Origin: Berryella intestinalis
GTDB lineage: Bacteria; Actinomycetota; Coriobacteriia; Coriobacteriales; Eggerthellaceae
NCBI RefSeq assembly: GCF_000814825.1
Contig: NZ_CP009302.1
Span: 124,001-188,000 of the forward strand
Reading direction: 5' to 3'
Length of the DNA: 64,000 bases
This document shows, in pieces, positions 43,189 through 51,735 of the stretch. The notes under the pieces are model-generated. The model made no database searches and was not told where the DNA came from. It saw only the letters and a list, made by a program, of their open reading frames with translations. The position numbers and the translations under genes are program-made. Positions within the stretch are counted from its first letter, which is position 1. Every line of letters starts with the position of its first letter.

Positions 43189-44148
43189 CGAGGCCGTCAT
43201 GCGTGAGATGATCTTGCCGAAGGTCGCGGCGAGGAGCTGCTGGAACAAGACCCCCGCCATGACGGGGAATATCGTTTCGGCGGGGAAGTACGAGGCGGCG
43301 ATCACGGACCCTGCGGAGATGTTGCGCATCCCGCATCCGAAAGCGACCGGGGCGAACTCCGCGCTTTTCCGGTGCGTCGCCTTCGCCAAGCCGATTCCGA
43401 CGACGAACGCCCCTGCGGCGAACAGACCCACGAACACCACGATGGCGGCGAGCTGGGGAGTAGGGTTGCGCACGTAGACGGCGATGCCCGTCGTGTTGAC
43501 GGTGACGATGAGGGGGATGATCAACCGCGCCAGCGGGGAGAGCTCGAGGGCCAGCTTCCTACCCGCCCAACCGCGCGTCGCCTCGTTCAGCCCGAACCCC
43601 GCGAGCGCGGGTATGGCCACCATGAACAGCATGTCGCCGATCATGCCGGCGGCGTTCACTTCGATGGATGCGCCGAGGAGCGCATGGAGCGTGAAGGGGA
43701 TGGAGAAGGGGCAGATCAGCGTGGAGCCCAGGAGGATCGCCAGGGAGGTGGCCGTGTTGCCGCGGCTAAGTGATACCCACATGACCATAGACGTCGCGAC
43801 GGGCACCGAGTACTCGAGCACCAAGCCCGCGATGATGTCGCTTTCGCCGCTGAACAGCAGGCTTCCCGCGCCGAAGGCGGCTATCGGCATCACCACATGG
43901 GCGAACAGCAGGACCATGATGATCGGCGCGGGGCTGGTGATCGCTTGTTTGAGCTTCGAGAAGCTGATGGTCAGGGAGTTCTGGAAGGTCATGACGGCGA
44001 ACATGAGGGGAACGAAGGGTCTGAGGCTCCCAAGCTGGTCGGGGAAGGCGATGCCGGCTGCAAGGGATGCCAAGATGACGATCGGCATGTGCCGACCGAT
44101 GAACCTGCCGATATGCAGCCAGGCGTCGTGTGCCGATTGCGCGTTCAT
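43165..44148 (-). CDS. BASS-family sodium:organic anion symporter
   Basis: The protein has 327 residues and about ten membrane helices. The segments VPLMFAVMTFQNSLTIS, EYSVPVATSMVMWVSLS and VAFGCGMRNISAG match bile acid:sodium symporter relatives (SBF/ACR3-like fold, YfeH-type). It starts 14 bp after the LuxR gene stop, so the two form one operon. It may import an organic anion that is sensed by the LuxR protein or reduced by the divergent dms enzyme; this is inference. Confidence 0.85.
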   Translation of the reverse strand: MNAQSAHDAWLHIGRFIGRHMPIVILASLAAGIAFPDQLGSLRPFVPLMFAVMTFQNSLTISFSKLKQAITSPAPIIMVLLFAHVVMPIAAFGAGSLLFSGESDIIAGLVLEYSVPVATSMVMWVSLSRGNTATSLAILLGSTLICPFSIPFTLHALLGASIEVNAAGMIGDMLFMVAIPALAGFGLNEATRGWAGRKLALELSPLARLIIPLIVTVNTTGIAVYVRNPTPQLAAIVVFVGLFAAGAFVVGIGLAKATHRKSAEFAPVAFGCGMRNISAGSVIAASYFPAETIFPVMAGVLFQQLLAATFGKIISRMTASENEEAGA

Positions 44149-44162
44149 TTCCCGAGGCTTCC

Positions 44163-45800
44163 CTAACGCGATATGGACTGAGCGAGGTCGATCAGCTCCG
44201 ATTTCTTATGGATACCCAGTTTGGCGTAAATGCGCCTCGTGTGGGTGCGCACGGTGTTCTCGGACACGAAAAGCTCTTCTGCGATGCGCTTGACGGTCTT
44301 TCCGCGGGCGACGGCCTCGGCCACTTCGGTCTCTCGGGCGGAAAGCCCGTAGGCGCGGCGCACCGCGTCCATCTGCTTCGACAGTCGGTCGGTGAAGACG
44401 CGCTCGCGATCATCCTCCTCGACGAGCGCGGCGGGTGCGTCCTTCAGGGCTTCTTGCCCGACCTCGTCGGGGGAGGCTTCGGAGGAGGGCTCGTCGATGT
44501 CCCAGAGCGCATCGTTTCCGGAGGGGGAGCCTGCCTCCATCGGCGCAGGTTTTCCCTCGGCGGATTCGCGCCTTCCGGTAAGGGCGAGGGCGAGCAGCTC
44601 GATGCTGTCGTCGCTGAACGCCTTCGCTATGGTCGTCTTCAGGCTGGTGTGGCACAGGAAATAGACCATGGCCAGGGCGTACACCATCATCAGGGCCAAA
44701 AGGATCCGTGCTGGCTGGTAGATGCCCCACAGCTCCACGGCGCTCCCGATGACGAATCCCAGGTCGTGCATGAGGTACACCACGCCGCCCAGCAGGCCGT
44801 ACACGAAGAAGGGGTGCACGCCCAGATCGCGGCTGATCTGGCCGGTTTGGATCATCATCAGCAGGAGCGCGATCCCGTAGATCGAGTAGAAGACCGCCGA
44901 GAGCCACTGCGTGTAGGCGGCGGGCAGAAACGGCATCAGGACGAGGGAGGTGAGCGCGGCGGGCACGAGCGCGCGGAAGATGGCGAGCGGGTTGAACTTG
45001 ACGTCGCGCGAGCGCCATATCGCCAGGATGGAGCAGGCCGCAGCAAGCAGGGCGACCATCGACAGGATGTTCACGTACGAGCCCATCTCTGGCTGCTCGA
45101 TGGCCGCAGCCCTCATGCAGCCCGTGCAGAACCCCAGCGCAGCCACGCACAGCCCGCTGCGGTACAGGACGCGCAGGGTGTTGCGGTAAACGCGGCGGTT
45201 CTTGCGGGGCTCGTCGGCGAACATCGGTTGGGAGAGGTCGATTTCGCGGGAGCATACGACCAGCGCCAGCGCGAACAGGGGCATGAACGCGAACGGGATG
45301 AGGTAGACGGTTATCGCGCGGGGGATGAGGTACAGGGCGAAGTAGATGACCGCCGAATACACGGTGCCCATCATGAGGTCGACCACGCCGCGGCTGGTTT
45401 CCTTCGCCATGAACAGGCGCTGCCACAGCAGGTAGAAGCCTGCCGACCCCGCACCGAGGCACGCGCCCCCGACAACCAGCAGGGGCATCCTGAGATCGGC
45501 GAAGTACATCGCGCCGATGATCAGGGCCCATCCCAAGAAGTAGGGGACGCCGGCCCCGGCGACGAGGGGTCGCGCGGTGATGGAGGGGGCGAAGTAGGAC
45601 AGCCCGGACACGAAGAAGAACGTGGCGAAGAAGGTGGTGGCCTGGGCGAGGAAGAACCAGAACAGCAGCGCGTTCGATTGCATGTCGAAGGGGAGGAACG
45701 GGAAGACGCCGCCCCATATGCCCGCCGCGTTGGTCGCCATGAACATGGCGTAGGCGAGTGCGGTTATGTTCGGCTTCATCAGAAGCTGCAGTGTCTTCAT
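44163..45800 (-). CDS. Membrane-bound LuxR-family transcriptional regulator
   Basis: The protein has 545 residues; the ATG follows GAGAGGAAAG. About twelve hydrophobic helices are followed by an acidic linker of some 80 residues (rich in Glu, Asp and Ser), longer than in the other LuxR proteins here. The GerE domain reads LSARETEVAEAVARGKT, then VSENTVRTHTRRIYAKLGIH. It is divergent from the complete dms operon at 46020 and co-transcribed with a BASS transporter. The symmetric TCACAT-N5-ATGTGA site at 45942 in the divergent region is a candidate target. Confidence 0.85.
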   Translation of the reverse strand: MKTLQLLMKPNITALAYAMFMATNAAGIWGGVFPFLPFDMQSNALLFWFFLAQATTFFATFFFVSGLSYFAPSITARPLVAGAGVPYFLGWALIIGAMYFADLRMPLLVVGGACLGAGSAGFYLLWQRLFMAKETSRGVVDLMMGTVYSAVIYFALYLIPRAITVYLIPFAFMPLFALALVVCSREIDLSQPMFADEPRKNRRVYRNTLRVLYRSGLCVAALGFCTGCMRAAAIEQPEMGSYVNILSMVALLAAACSILAIWRSRDVKFNPLAIFRALVPAALTSLVLMPFLPAAYTQWLSAVFYSIYGIALLLMMIQTGQISRDLGVHPFFVYGLLGGVVYLMHDLGFVIGSAVELWGIYQPARILLALMMVYALAMVYFLCHTSLKTTIAKAFSDDSIELLALALTGRRESAEGKPAPMEAGSPSGNDALWDIDEPSSEASPDEVGQEALKDAPAALVEEDDRERVFTDRLSKQMDAVRRAYGLSARETEVAEAVARGKTVKRIAEELFVSENTVRTHTRRIYAKLGIHKKSELIDLAQSISR

Positions 45801-45941
45801 GGCTTTCCTCTCGAAGGCTTAGGCTAAGGGGAAACGGCGCTCAGTTCAAGGTTGAAAACGGGGATGCGACGGGACGCTTGCGGCGCGGGCGCGTTCCATA
45901 TGCGGGGAACCAGGGCATGTTACACTCTCTGACCTCGCAAT

Positions 45942-45958
45942 TCACATGATTTATGTGA
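45942..45958. promoter_or_regulatory. Symmetric operator candidate between LuxR and dms operon
   Basis: A perfect inverted repeat TCACAT-GATTT-ATGTGA lies 62 bp before the dms start and about 140 bp before the LuxR start. The dyad fits a dimeric LuxR- or CRP-class activator. Confidence 0.5.
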
Positions 45959-46019
45959 CACGGGGGAAGACCCGTCTCGATAGGATGAGATCGTGGTTTT
46001 CGACGAGAGGGGAGAAAAT

Positions 46020-48449
46020 ATGCCACAGCTGAACCAATCGCGCCGTACTTTCGTGAAGTCGGCGGGAGCTCTCGCAGCCGTTGCGGCAGCGGGCGGGGCG
46101 GCATCCGCTCTGACCCAGCCGACCGACGCTCTGGGCTCGAAGCAGGAAGATGACCGCATCGCTTGGAGCATGTGCAACGTCAACTGCGGCGGGAACTGCA
46201 TTTTCCAGTGGCACGTCAAGGACGGCAAGATCGCCTATATGGAGTCCGACAACATCGGCGACAAGGCCTTCCAGGCGCGTGCCTGCCTGCGCGGCCGCTC
46301 GATGCGCCGCTGGGTGAACAGCCCCGATCGCCTGCTGTACCCGATGAAGCGCGTCGGCAAGCGCGGCGAGGGGAAGTTCGAGCGCATCAGCTGGGAAGAG
46401 GCTATCCAGCTCATCCATGACAAAATCCAGTACACGATAGACAAGTACGGCAACGAGGCCATCTACTTCAACTACGGTACCGGCATGTACTCCACGACGG
46501 GCCGCAACCCCAGCAAGCGCCTACTCGGCATGCTGGGCGGTTTCGTCAATCAGCGCTACGACTACTCGACGCACATGATGTCTGCATCCATGCCGTACAT
46601 GTTCGGCAGCAACAAGGAGAAGGGCAGCGTCTACTCTCCGTACGATAACGTGAACGCATCGTCGTTCAGCGAGGCGGAAGCCCACTCCGACCTTGTCGTC
46701 ATGTTCGGCAACAGCCCCGCTGACACGCGCATGGGCGGTGCGAACGCGGTTTGGGATTTCGCCCGGGTGAGGGAAGCGATAAAGAGCCGCGGCGGCAAGA
46801 TCGTCAACATCGACTATCGACTGAACGAGACGTCGGCCGGGCATTCCGATGAGTGGATTCCCATCAGGACGGGCACCGACGCCGCCCTGTGCGCCGCTTT
46901 GTGCCACGAGTTCGTGGTGGACGGGAAAACGGACGAGGAGTTCCTTTCGGCGTATTGCGTGGGTTGGGACGAGTCCACGATGCCCGAATCCGCCAAGGGA
47001 AAGAGCAAATCGTACAAGGATTACCTGATGGGGGTCGGATACGACAAGATCGAGAAGACCCCGGAGTGGGCCTCCAAGATCACGCAGATCCCCGCGGATC
47101 GGATCCGTCAGCTGGCGAAGGATCTGGAAAACGCGAAGGCCCCCTTCGTGTGCCAGGGCTGGGGTCCCCAGCGTCACTCCAACGGAGAGGATACGGCGCG
47201 CGCCATCTCCATGGTTCCCATCGCGCTGGGTCAGATCGGCCTGCCCGGAACGAACACGGGTCAGCGAGAGGCCGAGCCGCCGACGTATCTGGTGAGCGCG
47301 CTTCCGTTCAAGAACCCGATCAAGACGCAGCTCCCCGTGTACCAGTGGCTGAATGCGATCGATCACGGCAGCAAGATGACGGCCGCTAACGCCGGCATCG
47401 GGGGCGCCGAGAAGCTGGGAAGCGACATCAAGCTGCTCATCAGCTATGCGGGCAACTGCTTCACCAACCAGCACGGCGACATCAACAAGGTCCACGAGGT
47501 TTTGGCGGACGAGAGCAAGTGCGAGTTCATCCTGGTTTGGGACACCGTTCTGACGGATTCCGGGAAATACGCCGACCTCCTGCTTCCCGATGCGATGCGC
47601 GCCGAGCAGCTGAATATGCAGAACCAGGGCTATTCGGAGTACTACACGGGCGTTACCGTTGGAGGCCCTGCTCAGGAGGCTCCCGGCGAATGCCGCACCC
47701 ACTACGATGCGTGCGCCGACATCGCCGAGACGTTCGGCATACGAGAGCAGTTCACGGAAGGCCGCACTCAGGAAGAATGGATCGAGTTCCTGTACAAGCA
47801 GGGTCGCGAGAAGCATCCCGAGATGCCCACCTGGGAAGAGATCCTCGAGCAGGGCGTGTACAAGCGGGAGCTTCCCCCTTCGATCGGCCTGAAGGATTTC
47901 CGAGACGACCCGTCGGCGCACCCGCTTGGCACTCCTTCGGGAAAGATCGAAATCTATTCCGAGGCTCTCGACAAGCTCAATGATTCCTGGGAGCTTGCGG
48001 AGGGCGAGGAGATCCATGCCATTCCGGTGTTTTGGCCCGGTCCCGACGGATACGGCGAGGTTACCGAGGAATACCCCCTGTACTGCAGCGGGTTCCATTA
48101 CAAATCGCGCACGCATTCGTCGTTCGGGTTCATAAAGGAGATCGACGAGATGAACCGCCAGCAGGCGTGGATCAATCCCATCGATGCTCGGGAGCGCAAC
48201 ATCGCGAACGGGGACAAGTGCCGCGTCAAGAGCCCGGCCGGAGAGATCGAGATCGAAGCGAAGGTCACGCCCCGAATCATTCCGGGGACGGTGGGAATAC
48301 CCCAAGGCGCTTGGCATGACGCTGATATGAACGGAGACCGGGTGGACAAGGGAGGCTGCATCAACACGCTTACCAGCTACCGACCCACCCCGCTTGCGAA
48401 GGGCAACGGCCCCTCCCATTCGATCATCGTCCAGATTACCAAGGCTTAG
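46020..48449 (+). CDS. DMSO-reductase-family molybdopterin oxidoreductase, catalytic subunit (DmsA-like)
   Basis: The protein has 809 residues. A Tat motif SRRTF (7-11) is followed by an Ala-rich signal ending ASA near residue 30; there is no lipobox, unlike the paralogue at 3394. The [4Fe-4S] ligands are Cys52, Cys56, Cys60 and Cys89. Ser183 (YDYSTHMMS) is the likely Mo ligand. The C-terminal domain (GTVGIPQGAWHD, GGCINTLTSYRP) is typical of DmsA. The start follows GAGAGGGGAG. The downstream genes supply the Fe-S subunit, two membrane anchors and a chaperone, making a complete quinol-linked reductase. The substrate, a sulfoxide or N-oxide class compound, is not decided by the sequence. Confidence 0.9.
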   Translation: MPQLNQSRRTFVKSAGALAAVAAAGGAASALTQPTDALGSKQEDDRIAWSMCNVNCGGNCIFQWHVKDGKIAYMESDNIGDKAFQARACLRGRSMRRWVNSPDRLLYPMKRVGKRGEGKFERISWEEAIQLIHDKIQYTIDKYGNEAIYFNYGTGMYSTTGRNPSKRLLGMLGGFVNQRYDYSTHMMSASMPYMFGSNKEKGSVYSPYDNVNASSFSEAEAHSDLVVMFGNSPADTRMGGANAVWDFARVREAIKSRGGKIVNIDYRLNETSAGHSDEWIPIRTGTDAALCAALCHEFVVDGKTDEEFLSAYCVGWDESTMPESAKGKSKSYKDYLMGVGYDKIEKTPEWASKITQIPADRIRQLAKDLENAKAPFVCQGWGPQRHSNGEDTARAISMVPIALGQIGLPGTNTGQREAEPPTYLVSALPFKNPIKTQLPVYQWLNAIDHGSKMTAANAGIGGAEKLGSDIKLLISYAGNCFTNQHGDINKVHEVLADESKCEFILVWDTVLTDSGKYADLLLPDAMRAEQLNMQNQGYSEYYTGVTVGGPAQEAPGECRTHYDACADIAETFGIREQFTEGRTQEEWIEFLYKQGREKHPEMPTWEEILEQGVYKRELPPSIGLKDFRDDPSAHPLGTPSGKIEIYSEALDKLNDSWELAEGEEIHAIPVFWPGPDGYGEVTEEYPLYCSGFHYKSRTHSSFGFIKEIDEMNRQQAWINPIDARERNIANGDKCRVKSPAGEIEIEAKVTPRIIPGTVGIPQGAWHDADMNGDRVDKGGCINTLTSYRPTPLAKGNGPSHSIIVQITKA

Positions 48450-48460
48450 GTGAATTCAAG

Positions 48461-49081
48461 ATGACTCAATACGGTTTCTTTTTCGACAGCTCGCGCTGCA
48501 CGGGCTGCAAGACCTGCGCGTTGGCCTGCAAGGATTACAAGGACCTGTCGGTCGACTTCGCGTACCGGAAAGTGTACGACTACGAGGGCGGGCAATGGGT
48601 GGAAGACGCCGACGGCGTTCACGTGAGCTCGATGTTCGCCTACCACGTGTCCGTTTCGTGCAACCATTGCGACAACCCCGCGTGCGCTCATGTGTGCCCG
48701 ACGGGGGCCATGCACAAAGACCCCGCCACCGGGTTGGTGGATGTGGACGCAGGGAAGTGCATCGGCTGCGGTTACTGCCATATGGCCTGCCCCTATAATT
48801 CGCCCAAGGTCGATCGGCAGCTCGGCCGTTCGGTGAAATGCAACGGCTGCGCCGAGCGCGTAGCCGAAGGGAAAAGCCCCATCTGCGTGGAGGCCTGCCC
48901 CCTGCGCGCCCTGGAGTTCGGCCCGGTGGAGGAAATGGCGAAGCTGGGAAAGCGCGCCGACATCGCCCCCTTGCCCGAACCGCGCTACACCGATCCCAAC
49001 CTGTACGTGCTCGAAAGCGACGACGTGCAGCCCGCCGGGACCTTCGACGGCGAAGTCAAGAACATCAAGGAGGTAATGTAG
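48461..49081 (+). CDS. DmsB-type four-cluster ferredoxin subunit
   Basis: The protein has 206 residues. Four cysteine groups bind [4Fe-4S] clusters: CTGCKTCALAC, CNHCDNPACAHVCPTG, CIGCGYCHMACPY, and CNGC with the later CVEACP. It has no signal peptide and would be exported together with the catalytic subunit. It lies 11 bp after that gene and one base before the anchor gene. Confidence 0.92.
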   Translation: MTQYGFFFDSSRCTGCKTCALACKDYKDLSVDFAYRKVYDYEGGQWVEDADGVHVSSMFAYHVSVSCNHCDNPACAHVCPTGAMHKDPATGLVDVDAGKCIGCGYCHMACPYNSPKVDRQLGRSVKCNGCAERVAEGKSPICVEACPLRALEFGPVEEMAKLGKRADIAPLPEPRYTDPNLYVLESDDVQPAGTFDGEVKNIKEVM

Positions 49082-49082
49082 G

Positions 49083-49928
49083 ATGACCGCGATGCTTTCC
49101 GAATTGCCTCTGGCAATCTTCACCACGCTCGCTCCTATCGGGGCAGGTGCGTTCATCTCGTTGGCCGCAGCGCAGTGCGCTGGCTCGTTTCCTGGGCAGG
49201 ATCAGGGGAAACGCGCGCTGAAGCTGATGTGGCTCCCCTTGGCGCTGGTGCTGGCGGGATTCATCGCGTCGGCGTTCCACCTCGCTTCGCCGGGGAATAT
49301 GCTGCATGTCGCCCAGGGCATCGGGCGCTCCCCGCTGTCGAACGAGGTGGCCGTGGGCGGCCTGTTCTTCGTTGCCGCTGCCGCGTATTGGATCGTCGCC
49401 GCGTCGGGTAAGCTCGGCGATGCGGCCCTCAAGGCGTTCGGCATCTTGGTCGGTGCGCTGGGCATTCTGTTCGCGGCGTTTACCGGCCTGGCCTACATGA
49501 TGGAGACCATCCCCACGTGGAATTCCCCGCTGAACATCGTGGCAATGATCGGGTATGCCCTGGTCGGCGGCGCGGCGTTGGGGGCTATCATGCTGGACGG
49601 CGAAGACCGTTCGTTCGCAGGGGTCATAAGCGCCCTCGCGCTGATCGGCTGCGGCCTCGCGTTCATCGGCGTGATCGGCGTCGCGGTGCTGGCTTCCGGC
49701 TTGGTGAACCCCACGGCGATCGGAGCCGACCTGGTGTCGCAGGCCCTTCCGCTGATCGTGATCGGCTTGGCCGGGGTCGCCGCGGCATCCGCCCTGTCCG
49801 TTCTGGCCGTCCGTTCGGGCAAGCCTTCGGCGGCGTACGCGGCCCTGCTGTGCGCTGCGGGAGGCGTTCTGGTCGCCCGTCTCGCCTTCTACGCGCTGCA
49901 GATGTCGGTGGGCATCTCGCTGATGTAG
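49083..49928 (+). CDS. DmsC-type membrane anchor, first copy
   Basis: The protein has 281 residues with eight hydrophobic helices. DmsC features are ELPLAIFTTLAPIGAGAFI at the start and FHLASPGNMLHVAQGIGRSPLSNEV after the second helix, the region implicated in menaquinol binding. It anchors the DmsAB pair and feeds it electrons. It follows the Fe-S subunit stop by one base. A second, different DmsC gene lies further along the same operon. Confidence 0.9.
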   Translation: MTAMLSELPLAIFTTLAPIGAGAFISLAAAQCAGSFPGQDQGKRALKLMWLPLALVLAGFIASAFHLASPGNMLHVAQGIGRSPLSNEVAVGGLFFVAAAAYWIVAASGKLGDAALKAFGILVGALGILFAAFTGLAYMMETIPTWNSPLNIVAMIGYALVGGAALGAIMLDGEDRSFAGVISALALIGCGLAFIGVIGVAVLASGLVNPTAIGADLVSQALPLIVIGLAGVAAASALSVLAVRSGKPSAAYAALLCAAGGVLVARLAFYALQMSVGISLM

Positions 49929-50057
49929 GTTCTTCGCGCCGCACCCGGGCGAGGCGCCTGCGCACAGAGGCCGCAGTAGCTGCGATGACTGCGGTGACCT
50001 GCGCCCTTCGCGCCGGCAAGCGCCATCGCGGCGGTGCGGGTACAATGCAAGTAGGTC

Positions 50058-50093
50058 GAAGGTGGCTTGGCGGCTTTCCGTCAGGCCACTTTC
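50058..50093 (+). ncRNA. 15-bp hairpin in the mRNA just before the chaperone gene
   Basis: A 15-bp stem with three G-U pairs (GAAGGTGGCTTGGCG with CGTCAGGCCACTTTC) and a 6-base loop ends 24 bases before the TorD start, just ahead of its ribosome site. A TACAAT (50041-50046) lies shortly upstream. There is no T run, so it is probably a processing or stability element rather than a terminator. Confidence 0.55.
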
Positions 50094-50116
50094 ATATTGG
50101 GAAGGTGGGTGCCACT

Positions 50117-50779
50117 ATGTGCGAGCGGGAAACCAGCGGCTATCGGGCGGGCTTGGATGAAGAGGCCCTGCTCGGCGTTTCGTTCGTGTCCGACTCGCTT
50201 GCCCCGTTCTTCATCTTCGAACCGGGTTCGGCCGAAGTCGGGGAGCTCTACGAGGCGTTCGCCGGCCTGGAAGTAAGCGCTGCCGCTGACGAGTGGCCCT
50301 TCGTTGCGCGGGAGGATGCGTTAGGCGCCCTTGCCGCGATGCGCGAGGGCGCCGCCGACCGTTTCAGTCTGAACGACGAGTTCAGGCGCCTGTTCGTAGG
50401 GCCCCAGTCGAAGGTCGCCCCTCCGTGGGGGTCGGTGTACACCGACAGGGACGGGGCGCTGTTCGGCCGCACTACCGGCGAGCTTCGCGCGTGGCTGCGG
50501 GAGCATGGCGCGGTCGTGGCCGTTGAGCCGAATATGCCGGAAGACCATTTCGGGCGCATGCTTGCGGCGCTGTCCCGCCTCGCCTCCGATCGCCCTGCGT
50601 GCTTGGGCGAGTTTTTGGGGCAGCATCTGCTGCCGTGGTCGCCGAGGTTCCTAGGCAGGTTGGAGGAAGGTGCGACGAGCGGCTTTTTCAAGGGGCTGGC
50701 TGGGATCACCCGCTTGTCTCTCGAGGGAATCGGCCGGGAGCTGCGCATCGAAGTGCGCTCGGTTCGCACGTACCGTTAG
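50117..50779 (+). CDS. TorD/DmsD-family Tat proofreading chaperone
   Basis: The protein has 220 residues. The TorD-like centre reads PNMPEDHFGRMLAALSRLA; upstream, PPWGSVYTDRDGALFG matches the family motif around the conserved Tyr. The ATG at 50117 follows GGGAAGGTGGG. It should guard the Tat signal of the enzyme at 46020. It is flanked by two DmsC genes, with a hairpin in front of it. Confidence 0.82.
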   Translation: MCERETSGYRAGLDEEALLGVSFVSDSLAPFFIFEPGSAEVGELYEAFAGLEVSAAADEWPFVAREDALGALAAMREGAADRFSLNDEFRRLFVGPQSKVAPPWGSVYTDRDGALFGRTTGELRAWLREHGAVVAVEPNMPEDHFGRMLAALSRLASDRPACLGEFLGQHLLPWSPRFLGRLEEGATSGFFKGLAGITRLSLEGIGRELRIEVRSVRTYR

Positions 50780-50788
50780 GGGTTTCGC

Positions 50789-51682
50789 ATGGGCTACGGT
50801 TGGGCAAACGCGATCGAGGAATTCCCGTTGGTGCTGTTCACCACGCTGACGCCGTCTGCGGTGGTGGCGTACCTCATCGTGGCGATCGGAACGCTTTCGC
50901 GCGATTTGGGCGGTGCGGACGATCCCGGGCGCGCGCGGTTGCGCAACTCGCTGGTGGTCACGCTGGTCCTGGCGTCCATCGGGCTGATCGCAGCCGCGCT
51001 TCATCTGGGAAACCCCGCGAACGCCCTGTACGTGTTCGCGGGCGTGGGGCGTTCTCCCTTGTCGAACGAGGTGCTGGCCGTCATCGCGTTTCTCATGCTG
51101 TCGGGCGTGCTTTGGATGCTCCAGTTCTCGGTGAAGCCCCACCGAACCGCGATGGGGCTGCTGTACGCCCTCATCGCGGTGGCGGCTGTCATCGTGATCG
51201 CGCTGATCGGGTACGCCTATCATGTTGACACGGTGCTGACCTGGGTGGTGTGGCAGGTACCTGCTTCGATAGCCCTGAACGCCCTGTTGGGAAGCGTTAT
51301 CGTTGCCGAGTGCGCGCTGAGGTTGTTCGACGTCCGGCCGCCTGGGCCGTTTCGCAGCCCCGCAGCCGTGCGCGCGATGCTGATCGTTGCGGGTGCTGCC
51401 TGTTTGGCGGTGCATGCGACGCAGGGCATGGCGTTTCCCGACATGAGGAACGCGTACGGAACGGCGGCTCAGCTGGTTCCCCTGTACTGGTGGGGGCTGG
51501 CCGGGTTCGCCGCATTCGAGCTGGCAGCCTCGACAATCGTGGTGCTCGACCTGCGCTCGGGGCCTTCGGGGGCGCTGGGGAAGGCCGGTCCCGTGGTTGC
51601 GATCGTCCTCGCGTACGCGGGCATGCTGGTGATGCGCTTCATGTTCTACATGAGCCACCTCACTGTGGGGCTTGGGTTCTAA
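50789..51682 (+). CDS. DmsC-type membrane anchor, second copy
   Basis: The protein has 297 residues with eight hydrophobic helices. EFPLVLFTTLTPSAVVAYL and LHLGNPANALYVFAGVGRSPLSNEV are the DmsC marks. It is clearly divergent from the copy at 49083, sharing mainly these motifs, so it is not a recent duplication. It lies ten bases after the chaperone gene. It may pair with a different catalytic subunit, possibly the anchorless enzyme at 3394, or form an alternative complex with the local DmsAB. Confidence 0.87.
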   Translation: MGYGWANAIEEFPLVLFTTLTPSAVVAYLIVAIGTLSRDLGGADDPGRARLRNSLVVTLVLASIGLIAAALHLGNPANALYVFAGVGRSPLSNEVLAVIAFLMLSGVLWMLQFSVKPHRTAMGLLYALIAVAAVIVIALIGYAYHVDTVLTWVVWQVPASIALNALLGSVIVAECALRLFDVRPPGPFRSPAAVRAMLIVAGAACLAVHATQGMAFPDMRNAYGTAAQLVPLYWWGLAGFAAFELAASTIVVLDLRSGPSGALGKAGPVVAIVLAYAGMLVMRFMFYMSHLTVGLGF

Positions 51683-51697
51683 GCGTCCCAGCGGTAT

Positions 51698-51723
51698 GCC
51701 CCCGGAAAGCGTTTACCGGGGGC
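51698..51723. terminator. Convergent terminator between dms operon and metY
   Basis: A perfect 8-bp GC stem (GCCCCCGG with CCGGGGGC) encloses a 10-base stretch that can add AAA/TTT pairs. No T run follows on either strand. Confidence 0.65.
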
Positions 51724-51735
51724 TGTGGGCGAGCG

